This document shows positions 1 to 6,786 of a DNA stretch of 64,000 nucleotides, one piece after another. The notes under the pieces were generated by a model, which was not told where the DNA came from, made no database searches, and was given only the letters and a program-made list of their open reading frames with translations. Position 1 is the first letter of the stretch. The number at the start of each line of letters is the position of its first letter. The position numbers and the translations under genes are program-made. This stretch comes from Streptomyces albus subsp. albus (GTDB lineage: Bacteria; Actinomycetota; Actinomycetes; Streptomycetales; Streptomycetaceae), in assembly GCF_000719865.1 (NCBI RefSeq), contig NZ_JOID01000029.1:1-64000 (forward strand), given 5' to 3'.

Positions 1-66
1 TCGCACGCCTTGCCCTTGTGGCATGACCTGATCAGCCGGTTTGCGTATTCCCCAACGGAGTCGTGA
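1..66 (+). CDS. possible 3' end of a gene entering from the left
   Basis: Frame 1 reads without a stop from the first base to a TGA at 64-66, giving 21 residues rich in aromatic and hydrophobic side chains (including WHDLISRF). The composition looks protein-like, but the piece is too short to identify. No start is visible because it lies outside the window. It could equally be chance coding in a GC-rich intergenic region. Confidence 0.25.
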   Translation, partial: SHALPLWHDLISRFAYSPTES

Positions 67-336
67 ACGCCCGGGGTTCCTCGCAAGAACCGGCTGAACT
101 CTCCTCTGCTGCGATGTCTTGGCGCCTCCAGCGCCCCTGCCGACCCTCTCCTTGGGATGCGGTGCGATCGGCGTGGCAGCGTTGAGGGTGCGCTGAGCTG
201 CGACGTGGCGCTCTTCGCGGGTTGAGGGCATCCCGCGACGGGGCTGCGCTGCCTCGGGCAACCGTCGGATGCGGCGGCCCCTCCCCCCTGCTCGTTTCTC
301 AACTTGTCTGATGGGCTCGGGAATTGCGGTGCGATC
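67..336. other. intergenic, nothing recognised
   Basis: About 270 bases with no open frame of convincing codon usage on either strand. The base composition is slightly less GC-skewed than the neighbouring genes. No palindrome, promoter or RNA gene could be supported. Confidence 0.3.
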
Positions 337-468
337 GTGGACTGGGCGCGGGTGGAGGCCGCGGCACCCGGCGACCGGGACGACCTCCTGAGCGACGCCG
401 CCTTCGACGAGGACTGGGACAACGACCGCGTCGGGCACCGCTGGTCCCGGCCCGCGCGGCCGGGCTAG
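337..468 (+). pseudogene. possible short acidic ORF or gene-tail remnant
   Basis: A GTG-initiated frame of 43 codons ends at TAG 466-468. Its residues (for example DWARVEAAAPGDRDDLL, then FDEDWDNDRVGHRW) have the acidic, ordered look of a real C-terminus. The same frame stays open some way upstream, but there is no ribosome binding site or plausible start there. It may be the tail of a gene whose front was lost. The product is not recognised. Confidence 0.25.
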
Positions 469-569
469 GACTGGTACGGCGGGTACGCCTTCCGAAGAGC
501 GGCTCGTACAAACCCCGCTTCCGGTCCGGTCAGTGCTTGCTGGGAAGCCATGCGCGAGGCCGTCGAGGT

Positions 570-605
570 GCGCGCCCCGGAGGCTCGATGTCCTTCGGGG
601 CGCGC
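570..605 (-). terminator. hairpin downstream of the SDR gene
   Basis: Arms 570-583 and 592-605 can form a 14-bp stem with one wobble or mismatch and an 8-base loop. It starts 12 bases beyond the stop codon of the minus-strand SDR gene. There is no U-run, which is usual for actinobacterial terminators. Confidence 0.5.
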
Positions 606-617
606 AGGGGTTCGGGT

Positions 618-1367
618 TCAGGCGTTGTAGCCGCCGTGGGCGTCCAGCACCGCGCCCGTGATGTACGACGCGGCGGGGCTCGCCAGGAAGGCGATCGCCG
701 CGGCGATCTCGTCGGGGTGCCCCATGCGTTGCAGGGACAGCGAGCTGACCAGAACTTCGAGGGTCTCGGGGTCCGGCGGTTCCATCCCGCCCTCCATCAG
801 GCCGGCCTCCACGACGTTGGCCGTGATGTTCCGGGGCCCGAGGTCCCGTGCGACGCCCATGGTGTACCTCTCGATCCCGGACTTGGTCGCCGAGTAGTCG
901 GCAAGGCCGGGGGTGCCGACCCGGGAGCCCAGCCCGGAACTCACCGTGATGATGCGGCCGCCCGTGCGCAGCACTCGGGAGGCGGCCCGGATGACGGCGA
1001 TCACGCCGAGGTAGTTGGTGGCGTGCATCCGGTCCAGGGCGGCGGTGTCGGCGTCCGGGTCGTCCACCGTGCCGGCCACGGAGATCGCCGCGTTGTTGAC
1101 GAGGATGTCCAGGCCGCCGAAGTGTGCCACCACGTCGTCGATCAGCGCCGGCGCCCGGCTCGTGTCCGCCTGGTCGGACTGGAAGGCGACGGCCTTGACT
1201 CCCTTGCCGTGCACCTCGTCGACGACGGCTCGCGCCTGCTTCTCGGAGTTGACGTAGGTGAAGGCGACGTCGGCGCCCTGCTCGGCCAGCAGTCGTACGG
1301 TCGCGGCTCCCAGGCCGCGCGATCCCCCGGTGACCAGGGCGACCTTGCCCATGAGTGGCTTGCTCAT
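618..1367 (-). CDS. SDR family NAD(P)-dependent oxidoreductase
   Basis: A 249-residue classical short-chain dehydrogenase/reductase, presumably cytosolic; the substrate cannot be inferred. The cofactor motif TGGSRGLG is at residues 13-20, NNAA at 91-94, and the catalytic set N118, S144, Y158, K162 (YSATK) is complete. The Arg after the Gly-Ser suggests NADP(H). I chose the ATG at 1367 because GAGGTGAG lies just upstream; the frame extends 13 codons further without a ribosome site. The gene is divergent from an Rrf2 regulator, and the shared promoter region carries a clear inverted repeat, so it is probably controlled by that regulator. An SDR beside a small HTH regulator often handles a reactive carbonyl or quinone, but that is inference only. 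Confidence 0.88.
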   Translation of the reverse strand: MSKPLMGKVALVTGGSRGLGAATVRLLAEQGADVAFTYVNSEKQARAVVDEVHGKGVKAVAFQSDQADTSRAPALIDDVVAHFGGLDILVNNAAISVAGTVDDPDADTAALDRMHATNYLGVIAVIRAASRVLRTGGRIITVSSGLGSRVGTPGLADYSATKSGIERYTMGVARDLGPRNITANVVEAGLMEGGMEPPDPETLEVLVSSLSLQRMGHPDEIAAAIAFLASPAASYITGAVLDAHGGYNA

Positions 1368-1412
1368 TCTTCTCACCTCGTTGATTGACCTTCCCAGCAG
1401 TCGCAACTTTAA

Positions 1413-1465
1413 TTGTTACGACAACCCGTTGCAACCGTCCTTGTTACGACTGCGCTGTCGTAACA
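1413..1465. promoter_or_regulatory. Rrf2-type operator between divergent genes
   Basis: A perfect 9-bp inverted repeat, TGTTACGAC (1442-1450) and GTCGTAACA (1457-1465), is separated by six bases. A further copy of TTGTTACGAC lies at 1413-1422, 28 bases upstream. The sites sit between the SDR start (1367) and the regulator start (1495), where an autoregulated repressor would bind. Confidence 0.6.
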
Positions 1466-1494
1466 TGAAGCGTTGCGGCCGGGAGGAGGGGTTC

Positions 1495-1929
1495 ATGAGT
1501 GCCAACAGCAGGTTGACCATTGCCGCCCACGCGCTCGCCTGGATCGGTCTCTACCAGCGCCAGGGCCATGAGGTCGCCACCTCCGAGCAGATCGCGACCA
1601 GCGCGAACACCAATCCCGTGGTGATCAGGCGACTGCTCGGCGAGCTGCGCAGGGCCGGGCTCGTGGAGTCCCGGCGGGGCGTGGGCGCGGGCTGGTCGCT
1701 GGCGCGCGAGTTGGAGTCGATGACCCTGCTCGACGTGTACGAGGCAGTGGAACCCGGCCCGCTGTTCGCGATGCACCGCACCCCCCCGGACCAGGAATGC
1801 GTGGTGGGTCACGGCATCCAGCCGGTGATGCAGGGCATCTACGAGGGCATCGAGGAGACCCTGAGGCACGAGTTGGCCCGCGTCACGCTCGAGAACGTAC
1901 TCCGGGACGTCCTCGCGGCACCGCGCTAG
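1495..1929 (+). CDS. Rrf2 family transcriptional regulator
   Basis: A 144-residue winged-helix protein. The N-terminal half carries the Rrf2 pattern: residues reading TNPVVIRRLLGELRRAGLV form the recognition region, followed by a glycine-rich wing (SRRGVGAGWSL). It has a single cysteine (in ECVVGH), so it cannot bind an Fe-S cluster through the three-cysteine motif of IscR or NsrR. It more likely belongs to the cluster-less branch that senses thiol oxidation or small ligands. The start is ATG 1495 behind GGGAGGAGGGG; the frame is open further upstream but without a ribosome site. It is divergent from the SDR gene across a palindromic operator and probably represses both. Confidence 0.85.
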   Translation: MSANSRLTIAAHALAWIGLYQRQGHEVATSEQIATSANTNPVVIRRLLGELRRAGLVESRRGVGAGWSLARELESMTLLDVYEAVEPGPLFAMHRTPPDQECVVGHGIQPVMQGIYEGIEETLRHELARVTLENVLRDVLAAPR

Positions 1930-2034
1930 CCTCCCCGTTGCGCCCTGACATCACCAAGATCCCCATCGATGCCGAAGGGCGTTACGGGGTCAGACCGACA
2001 GCCCTCGCGTCGCCCGCAGCTCAGGAGCATAAGA

Positions 2035-2252
2035 ATGATCAAGGTGGAGACGCCGGAACGGATCACCTCGGGGGACGAACGCGGACGCTACGTGTTCGTC
2101 CGAGGCTCCCGGACGACCCTCCGAGCTATCTGGTCCTGACTGCTGCGGACGCGGATGTGAAAGTCGCCGGTGGTGACGAGTGGGTGGAGGATTTCGCCTC
2201 TCCGGAGGCCTTCTTCGAGGAGGGCCGTTGGGTGGTCGAGTGGCTGAGTTGA
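2035..2252 (+). pseudogene. small acidic protein gene with a frameshift
   Basis: ATG 2035 (behind a weak purine-rich site, CAGGAGCATAAGA) opens a frame reading MIKVETPERITSGDERGR that hits a stop about 35 codons on. Near 2095-2110 the coding pattern moves to another frame, which continues as LVLTAADADVKVAGGDEWVEDF and ends at TGA 2250. Read across the shift, the two halves make one plausible acidic protein of about 72 residues. No slippery heptamer is visible at the junction, so a real frameshift mutation or a sequencing error is likelier than programmed shifting. Function unknown. It lies directly upstream of another small unknown gene in the same orientation. Confidence 0.5.
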
Positions 2253-2294
2253 GCCGGGAGTACCGACGCCAAGCAGGCCGGGGAGGTGGGACCC

Positions 2295-2657
2295 GTGAAG
2301 GACTGGCACGACGACGAGTACTGCCTCTACGTCAATGGCCGTGAGTGCTCGGATCTCTGGAGTCTGCTCCCGGACTGGTCCGGCAGTGAGGACGAGCCGG
2401 AGTGGGCGAAACACATTCCGCGCTTCGCCCGTCTCATCGCCTGCTGGAACCGGCTCGGGTTCATCAAGGTGTTCCGGTCCGCGGAGTGGCCGGCGCACCG
2501 CGCCGGCGAGGAGGTCACCGGGCAGGCACTGGACAAGCTGCTCGCCGACCCCGGGAGCTGGGAGTACACCGAGGAGCCGACCCGCTGGATCTGCGTGGCC
2601 TCCGGCGACCGGGACATCCGGGAGCTGGAGGAAGGAATGTGCGAGCAGGAGCGGTGA
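2295..2657 (+). CDS. hypothetical small acidic protein
   Basis: A 120-residue acidic protein rich in Trp and Glu (DLWSLLPDW, EWAKHIPRFARLIACWNRLG), with no membrane segment or signal peptide. I chose GTG 2295 because GGGAGGTGG lies about seven bases upstream; a GTG at 2286 overlaps that site. It follows the broken small gene closely and may form a pair with it. The size, acidity and neighbourhood resemble immunity-type or SMI1-like accessory proteins, but no diagnostic motif is present and I do not assign a function. Confidence 0.55.
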   Translation: MKDWHDDEYCLYVNGRECSDLWSLLPDWSGSEDEPEWAKHIPRFARLIACWNRLGFIKVFRSAEWPAHRAGEEVTGQALDKLLADPGSWEYTEEPTRWICVASGDRDIRELEEGMCEQER

Positions 2658-2680
2658 GCACAGCACGTGACGCGTTGGGA

Positions 2681-2710
2681 CCCGGCCGACCTCGCCCTCT
2701 GCCGGCCGGG
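2681..2710. terminator. hairpin between convergent genes
   Basis: Arms CCCGGCCG (2681-2688) and CGGCCGGG (2703-2710) form a perfect 8-bp stem with a 14-base loop. It lies between the plus-strand gene ending at 2657 and the minus-strand gene ending at 2751, and could serve both. Confidence 0.4.
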
Positions 2711-2750
2711 GCCACGTGCGTCCGGGAACCTCAGCCGCCGGCCACCCGGA

Positions 2751-3158
2751 CTAGCTCTCGGGCCAGATGAGGCCCTGGTCGGTCCACACGACACCCTTGT
2801 TGCGGCAGAGGCAGAAGGGGTGGCCAATGGGGTCGGTGTAGACGCGGAAGCCGTAGCCGTCGGGGTCGACGCAGTCCCGCTGCAGGGTCGCGCCGAGGGC
2901 CAGGACGCGGCGCTGTTCGGCCTCGATGTCGTCGACTTCGAAGTCGAGGTGGAACTGCTTGGGGTGCTCGCTGTCGGGCCACTGCGGGGCGCGGTAGTCC
3001 TCCACCTGAATGAAGGCCAGTTCGATCTCGCCGAACCGGATACCGGCCCAGTTCTCGTTACTGCCCTCCTTGACCGGTAACCCCGTTACCTCGGAGTAGA
3101 AGGCTGCCAGCTTCATCGTGTCCGGGCAATCGATGATGAAGTCGGTTAGTCGTAGCAT
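2751..3158 (-). CDS. VOC family (glyoxalase/bleomycin-resistance fold) protein
   Basis: A 135-residue single-unit vicinal-oxygen-chelate protein. It opens with the usual beta strand (LRLTDFIIDCPD) and helix (KLAAFYSEVTGLPV), and has the paired-fold closing strands with DPDGYGFRVYTDPIGHPFCL. The family covers glyoxalases, dioxygenases and antibiotic-binding proteins, and the sequence does not say which. The His at HLDFEV and acidic residues near the C-terminus could be metal ligands. The start ATG 3158 fits the family N-terminus; the frame runs open upstream of it without family similarity. It is convergent with the small acidic gene. Confidence 0.8.
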   Translation of the reverse strand: MLRLTDFIIDCPDTMKLAAFYSEVTGLPVKEGSNENWAGIRFGEIELAFIQVEDYRAPQWPDSEHPKQFHLDFEVDDIEAEQRRVLALGATLQRDCVDPDGYGFRVYTDPIGHPFCLCRNKGVVWTDQGLIWPES

Positions 3159-3239
3159 CCCGCGATCCTGCCACAAGATCAAATGAGCTGCAGCACCCAG
3201 CAGTCTTCGCAGCTCAGAAGCATGAGGAACACAGGCGAG

Positions 3240-3344
3240 TCGGCAGAGCAGCACGACGAGCACGGCCGACGGCTCATGGTCCGCAACGGCTACCACCAGC
3301 CCCGGAAGATCACCACCGCGGCCGGGGCAATCGAGGTGAAGGCC
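3240..3344 (+). pseudogene. IS256-family transposase fragment
   Basis: About 33 codons read HDEHGRRLMVRNGYHQPRKI followed by TTAAGAIEV. This is the conserved N-terminal stretch of IS256 mutator-type transposases, which is normally followed by APRV and the catalytic domain. Here similarity stops abruptly at 3344 and no catalytic domain follows. No terminal repeats can be recognised, so this is a decayed remnant. Confidence 0.6.
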
Positions 3345-3421
3345 CGTTCGGCTACCTCACCCGGCCCGACCCACAAGTCGGGCAATACTCCATCTCTCCC
3401 TTAACCGGGTCAAGGGCGGCA

Positions 3422-4078
3422 GTGCCGCCGCCCGTACCCGATCGAAGCAGGGAGAGCGGGTCCCGGGGTCGGTCGACAACGCTCGCCTCGACCTGGCCGT
3501 ACCCGTGGTCGGACCGCTGCCTGATCGACCTGGCGCCGGGCGGGAAGCAGTTCATGACCGTCGACCACGGGCAGGCGGATGTCGCCTTCCACCGCCATCC
3601 CACTGGCGACGTTCTCTTCACTCTTCCCGTTGAGGCCTTCGGGTACGACCCGGAGGACACCTTCGTGGAATGGATGGGCGGCTATCTGACCCCGGAGACG
3701 GCTGTGGTCGCCCTCGGCAGCGAGTCCGAGGACGGGGAGGAGTGGTTCCGTTTCCACCTGATCGACGTACGCACGGGCACGATCAGCGGGGACATGGCCG
3801 TTGAGGCGGCCCACGCTGACGAGATGGAGCCCCTGGGTGACGGCTCATGGCTCACCGACGGCCCCGTCCGCTGGTTCCGGACTCCGCTGCCGACTGCACC
3901 ACCGCACGCGGCGAGCCGACTGCGCCACGGGATCAAGGACCGGACAACTGGGCCCGCTCAGGCGATACGGTCCCGTATCCACACCCCGGCCTCCTTCAAC
4001 GCTCCGGGGTCGGCCCACGCCCCACCGGAACACGTCCCCGGCTCGAAGACCGCGCCGCTGCGAACGTCGTCGGAGTAG
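3422..4078 (+). pseudogene. truncated hypothetical protein
   Basis: A frame of about 218 codons whose middle (about 3500-3880) has strong coding character: aromatic, beta-rich segments such as FMTVDHGQADVAFHRHPTGD, WMGGYLTP and WFRFHLIDVRTGTISGDM. The first 30 residues look random. The last 60 lie opposite the GH5 gene and look like out-of-frame reading. The real protein appears cut at its N-terminus next to the IS256 remnant and perhaps frameshifted near 3880. The repeated sheet-like segments recall propeller-type Streptomyces hypothetical proteins. No function assigned. Confidence 0.45.
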
Positions 4079-4992
4079 TTCCAGTTGGTCCAGCTGATGT
4101 TCTTCTCCGCCATCACATCGAGATAGCGCTGCGCCATCGCGAAATCGTCCGGACCGTCACCGCTGTAGTCCTGGGTGCCGAACTCCGTCACGAACACGGG
4201 AAGTTCATCGGCAGCCCGGGCCAGGGTCCGCAGGTACTCCTCCCCGTGCGAGGCGGCGTAGAAGTGGAAGGTGTACATGATGTTCCCCGCGTTCACCGGG
4301 TCCGCCAGGATCTCCGATTCCTCCGCCCCCTCCGAGACGCCCAGCGAGGACCAGGCGCGGGTGCCCACCAGTACGACGGCGTCGGGATCCCCAGCCCGCA
4401 CCACGGGAATGACGTCCTGGGCATAACTCCTGATGGTTTGCCAGCTCACGCCGTTCGGTTCGTTGGCGATCTCGTAGAGCACGTTGTCCTGGTGGCCGTG
4501 GCGCTCGGTGATCTCGGTGAAGAAGCGGGTGGCCAACTCCTTGTTGACGTGGGGATCCCCCGGGTCCAGCATGTGCCAGTCCACGATCACGTACATCCCG
4601 CGTTCCGTCGCCTGGTCGATGACGCGGCTTGCCAGATCGGTGAAACGTTCCGGGTCCGTCTCGTATCCGTCCTCCTGGACGTAGGTGGAGACCCGCAGGA
4701 CGTCCGCGCCCCAGTCGCGGGCCAGGACGTCCAGGGAAGCCCCGGTCAGACAGTGTTCGAACCACTGAGTACCGTGGGAACTCATCCCGCGCAGCTGAAC
4801 CGGCTTCCCGTCCTGCCCGCACAGCGCGGTACCGCACACCTCCAGCCGCCCGTGCGCCTGGACCGGCGTGAGCGCGCCCGCGCCGGCCGAAGCCGTGCCG
4901 GGCACCGCCACCCCGGCACTCACCGCCAGCAGACCGGCGGCCCAGAAGCGGGCCAGGGACCGCCGGAAACACATAGACCCACGTAAGACCAT
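3958..4992 (-). CDS. secreted GH5 glycoside hydrolase (endoglucanase-like)
   Basis: A 344-residue protein with a signal peptide (basic RRSLARF, hydrophobic core, likely cleavage after GTASA near residue 35) and a single glycoside hydrolase family 5 barrel. The acid/base is in the motif NEPNG (E178) and the nucleophile in TEFGTQ (E270). The conserved Arg (LRVS), the His of WHML and the His-Tyr after the sixth strand (FHFYAAS) are also present. There is no carbohydrate-binding module. The enzyme would retain configuration and hydrolyse beta-1,4-glucan or mannan outside the cell. ATG 4992 was chosen for GGAGAGGA seven bases upstream; ATG 4974 is a possible alternative. Its 3' end overlaps the degraded plus-strand ORF. 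Confidence 0.88.
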   Translation of the reverse strand: MVLRGSMCFRRSLARFWAAGLLAVSAGVAVPGTASAGAGALTPVQAHGRLEVCGTALCGQDGKPVQLRGMSSHGTQWFEHCLTGASLDVLARDWGADVLRVSTYVQEDGYETDPERFTDLASRVIDQATERGMYVIVDWHMLDPGDPHVNKELATRFFTEITERHGHQDNVLYEIANEPNGVSWQTIRSYAQDVIPVVRAGDPDAVVLVGTRAWSSLGVSEGAEESEILADPVNAGNIMYTFHFYAASHGEEYLRTLARAADELPVFVTEFGTQDYSGDGPDDFAMAQRYLDVMAEKNISWTNWNYSDDVRSGAVFEPGTCSGGAWADPGALKEAGVWIRDRIA

Positions 4993-5225
4993 CACTGTCC
5001 TCTCCGAGAACTCCATGTACGTCACGGGCCACACGGCACACGCCGGGCCGTCTTTTCGGCACGGGACCGACGCCGCACCGCGGCGCCGCCGGAGGCGACC
5101 GCCCCGGGCCGGGCCGTCCCCCGCGGCCACCGCACGGACGGGCAGACGGCCGCCCCGCCCGGGGAGCCCGGCCACCGCGCCGGCCTCCCCCGTATCCGCC
5201 GAGCCGGCGGAACCGGCCCTCCGGT

Positions 5226-5258
5226 GGGAGCGGGAGGGCCCGGCGCCCTCCCGCTCCC
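5226..5258 (-). terminator. strong hairpin after the snapalysin gene
   Basis: Arms 5226-5239 and 5245-5258 form a perfect 14-bp GC-rich stem with a 5-base loop. The hairpin begins 13 bases past the stop of the minus-strand snapalysin gene. Confidence 0.7.
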
Positions 5259-5270
5259 GCGCCGCGGGGG

Positions 5271-5837
5271 TCAGTCCGTGATCAGCGCCGCGAAGGGGTC
5301 CTCCGCCGGCCGCGCGAGCACACCGCCGAAGTTGCCCTCGACTTCCGCCTTCTCCGCCGCGTTCGGGTAGGGGTTCGTGCAGGCGGTCCCGGCGCTGGAG
5401 CCGGACATCAGGCTCGAACAGGGACCCGGCTTGCGGTCCGGCAGGCCCAGGATGTGGCCGAGTTCGTGCGAGGAGATCCGCACCGTGTCATAGCCCTGGT
5501 CGACGGCCTGCCGGCCCATGTAGACGGTCCCGTTGCCCAGGGACGTGGTCTGGGCACGGGGCCAGCCGTCGTCGGCCAGGATCCGGATGTTGGCGCGCTG
5601 ACCGGTGGCGACCGGACGCAGTTCGACACCGTCGACGCTCTCGTTCCAGATCGCCGCACCCCGGTCGACCGCGGTCTTGAACTCGGCCGACGCGCTCGCG
5701 TCGTAGGTGACCACGCGGGCGGCCGCGGTGCTCTCCGCGGAGTCCGTGGAGGGGGCGGCGGAAGCCTGGCCGCCGGCCAGGGCGAAAGCCAGGGTGAGAG
5801 TGGCGGCGAAGCCGCGTGTGCGGGTGCGGACGTGCAT
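5271..5837 (-). CDS. snpA: snapalysin (M7 small neutral zinc protease)
   Basis: A 188-residue secreted metalloprotease. The signal peptide (RTRTRGF, then a hydrophobic run ending GGQASAAP) would be cut near residue 28, followed by a short propeptide. The catalytic domain has HELGHILGLPD (H124, E125, H128, D134), the zinc signature of the Streptomyces-specific M7 family, then the conserved CSSLMSG and TACTNPYPN segments with two cysteines. The start ATG 5837 follows AAGGAGGACG. In known species the gene is usually next to a divergent LysR activator (snpR); none is adjacent here. Two inverted repeats lie in the upstream region. Confidence 0.93.
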   Translation of the reverse strand: MHVRTRTRGFAATLTLAFALAGGQASAAPSTDSAESTAAARVVTYDASASAEFKTAVDRGAAIWNESVDGVELRPVATGQRANIRILADDGWPRAQTTSLGNGTVYMGRQAVDQGYDTVRISSHELGHILGLPDRKPGPCSSLMSGSSAGTACTNPYPNAAEKAEVEGNFGGVLARPAEDPFAALITD

Positions 5838-5868
5838 GGGCGTCCTCCTTGTGGGGGGAATGACAAGC

Positions 5869-5911
5869 GTGTGCATGACACACCCTCGCTCCCTGCCCAC
5901 CGGAGGCAGGG
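5869..5911 (-). promoter_or_regulatory. inverted repeats upstream of snapalysin
   Basis: GTGTG-CATGA-CACAC (5869-5883) and CCCTGCC-N7-GGCAGGG (5891-5911) lie 32 to 74 bases upstream of the snapalysin start. Either could be an activator site or a leader hairpin. No regulator gene is adjacent. Confidence 0.35.
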
Positions 5912-6152
5912 CCCAATCCGTCATTCGGCCCGCCCCGGCCCGGCCCCGGCGATCGGCCCGGCGAGCGGCTTCCCCCGGCACGCGCCCCGGGCACACACGC
6001 CCCCCGGCCGCAGGCCCGCGGGATCCGCGCGGCGGACGGCGGAAAGCGAACGGCCCCGGGAACGATTCGGCCGCACCGGACGCCCGTGCCTGCGGGGACG
6101 GCACGCCTCCCGCTCCGCCGCACCCGCGTCCCGCAGCGGCGAGGGGCCGGTG
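5912..6152. other. intergenic, nothing recognised
   Basis: Together with the promoter region before it, a roughly 315-base gap between the snapalysin start and the small gene at 6153. Both strands show only spurious arginine/proline-rich frames. Confidence 0.4.
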
Positions 6153-6359
6153 CTACCGCCGGTGGCCGGCCGGGCTGATGATCACGTCCAGGACCTCGCG
6201 GACCGCCGAGAAGGCGGCATAGTTGATGCTCGCGGCCAGGGCGTCGCCGTCGCCCCCTCCGCCCGCTTGCTCCCTGGCTCCGGCTTCCTGCTCCACCGCC
6301 CAGTCCCGGGCGACCCTGATCCGGCGGAGGAGTTCGTCTGCGTCCACGGCTTCACTCAT
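6153..6359 (-). CDS. small helical hypothetical protein
   Basis: A 68-residue protein that looks mostly alpha-helical and soluble, with an acidic N-terminal helix (SEAVDADELLRRIRVARDW), a glycine-rich turn near residues 32-37 and a second hydrophobic helix (AFSAVREVLDVII). No cysteines or signal peptide. The start ATG 6359 has only a weak purine-rich stretch upstream. It is divergent from the acyl-CoA synthetase gene. Not recognised beyond its resemblance to small Streptomyces hypothetical proteins. Confidence 0.5.
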   Translation of the reverse strand: MSEAVDADELLRRIRVARDWAVEQEAGAREQAGGGGDGDALAASINYAAFSAVREVLDVIISPAGHRR

Positions 6360-6786
6360 GACCGGAACCTACCCAGCCCTCCGCCGCCGCAGCCGGACGA
6401 TCCGGTTCCGAAGCGGCCGGGGACCCGCCCGGCGCGCCGTACGGCCACGCCCTCCGGTCCCGTGCGGAGCCCCGTCCGGCGTCCCCCGGAACCCCTTCCC
6501 CGGGTCCACCCGGAGGGGGCCGGCGCAGCCCGGTGCCTCGGAGGTTCCTCCCGCACAGGGGGGTGCTACCTTGTCCGATCAACCGGACCGGACGCACCGC
6601 GCCGCAGGCCGGCGGGCCTGCTCGGGCGGCGCGCGACACGGCGACGCCCGTCCCCGCGTCTCCCCCCCGTCTCCCTACGTCTCCTTCTCCCCCACACCCG
6701 AGCCCGTCTCCGGCACGGCGGCCGCTGCCGCGCCGGACGCGAGGGGAACCGTCGCTCGCGCGGTCCCCGTGAGAAAGGACAGTGGT
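6360..6786. other. long upstream region of the acyl-CoA synthetase gene
   Basis: A 427-base divergent gap. It holds GGAGG-TT-CCTCC near 6540 and a pyrimidine-rich tract (about 6650-6720), but no convincing promoter hexamers or conserved ORF. The length suggests a long leader or an unrecognised control element for the downstream gene. Confidence 0.35.
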
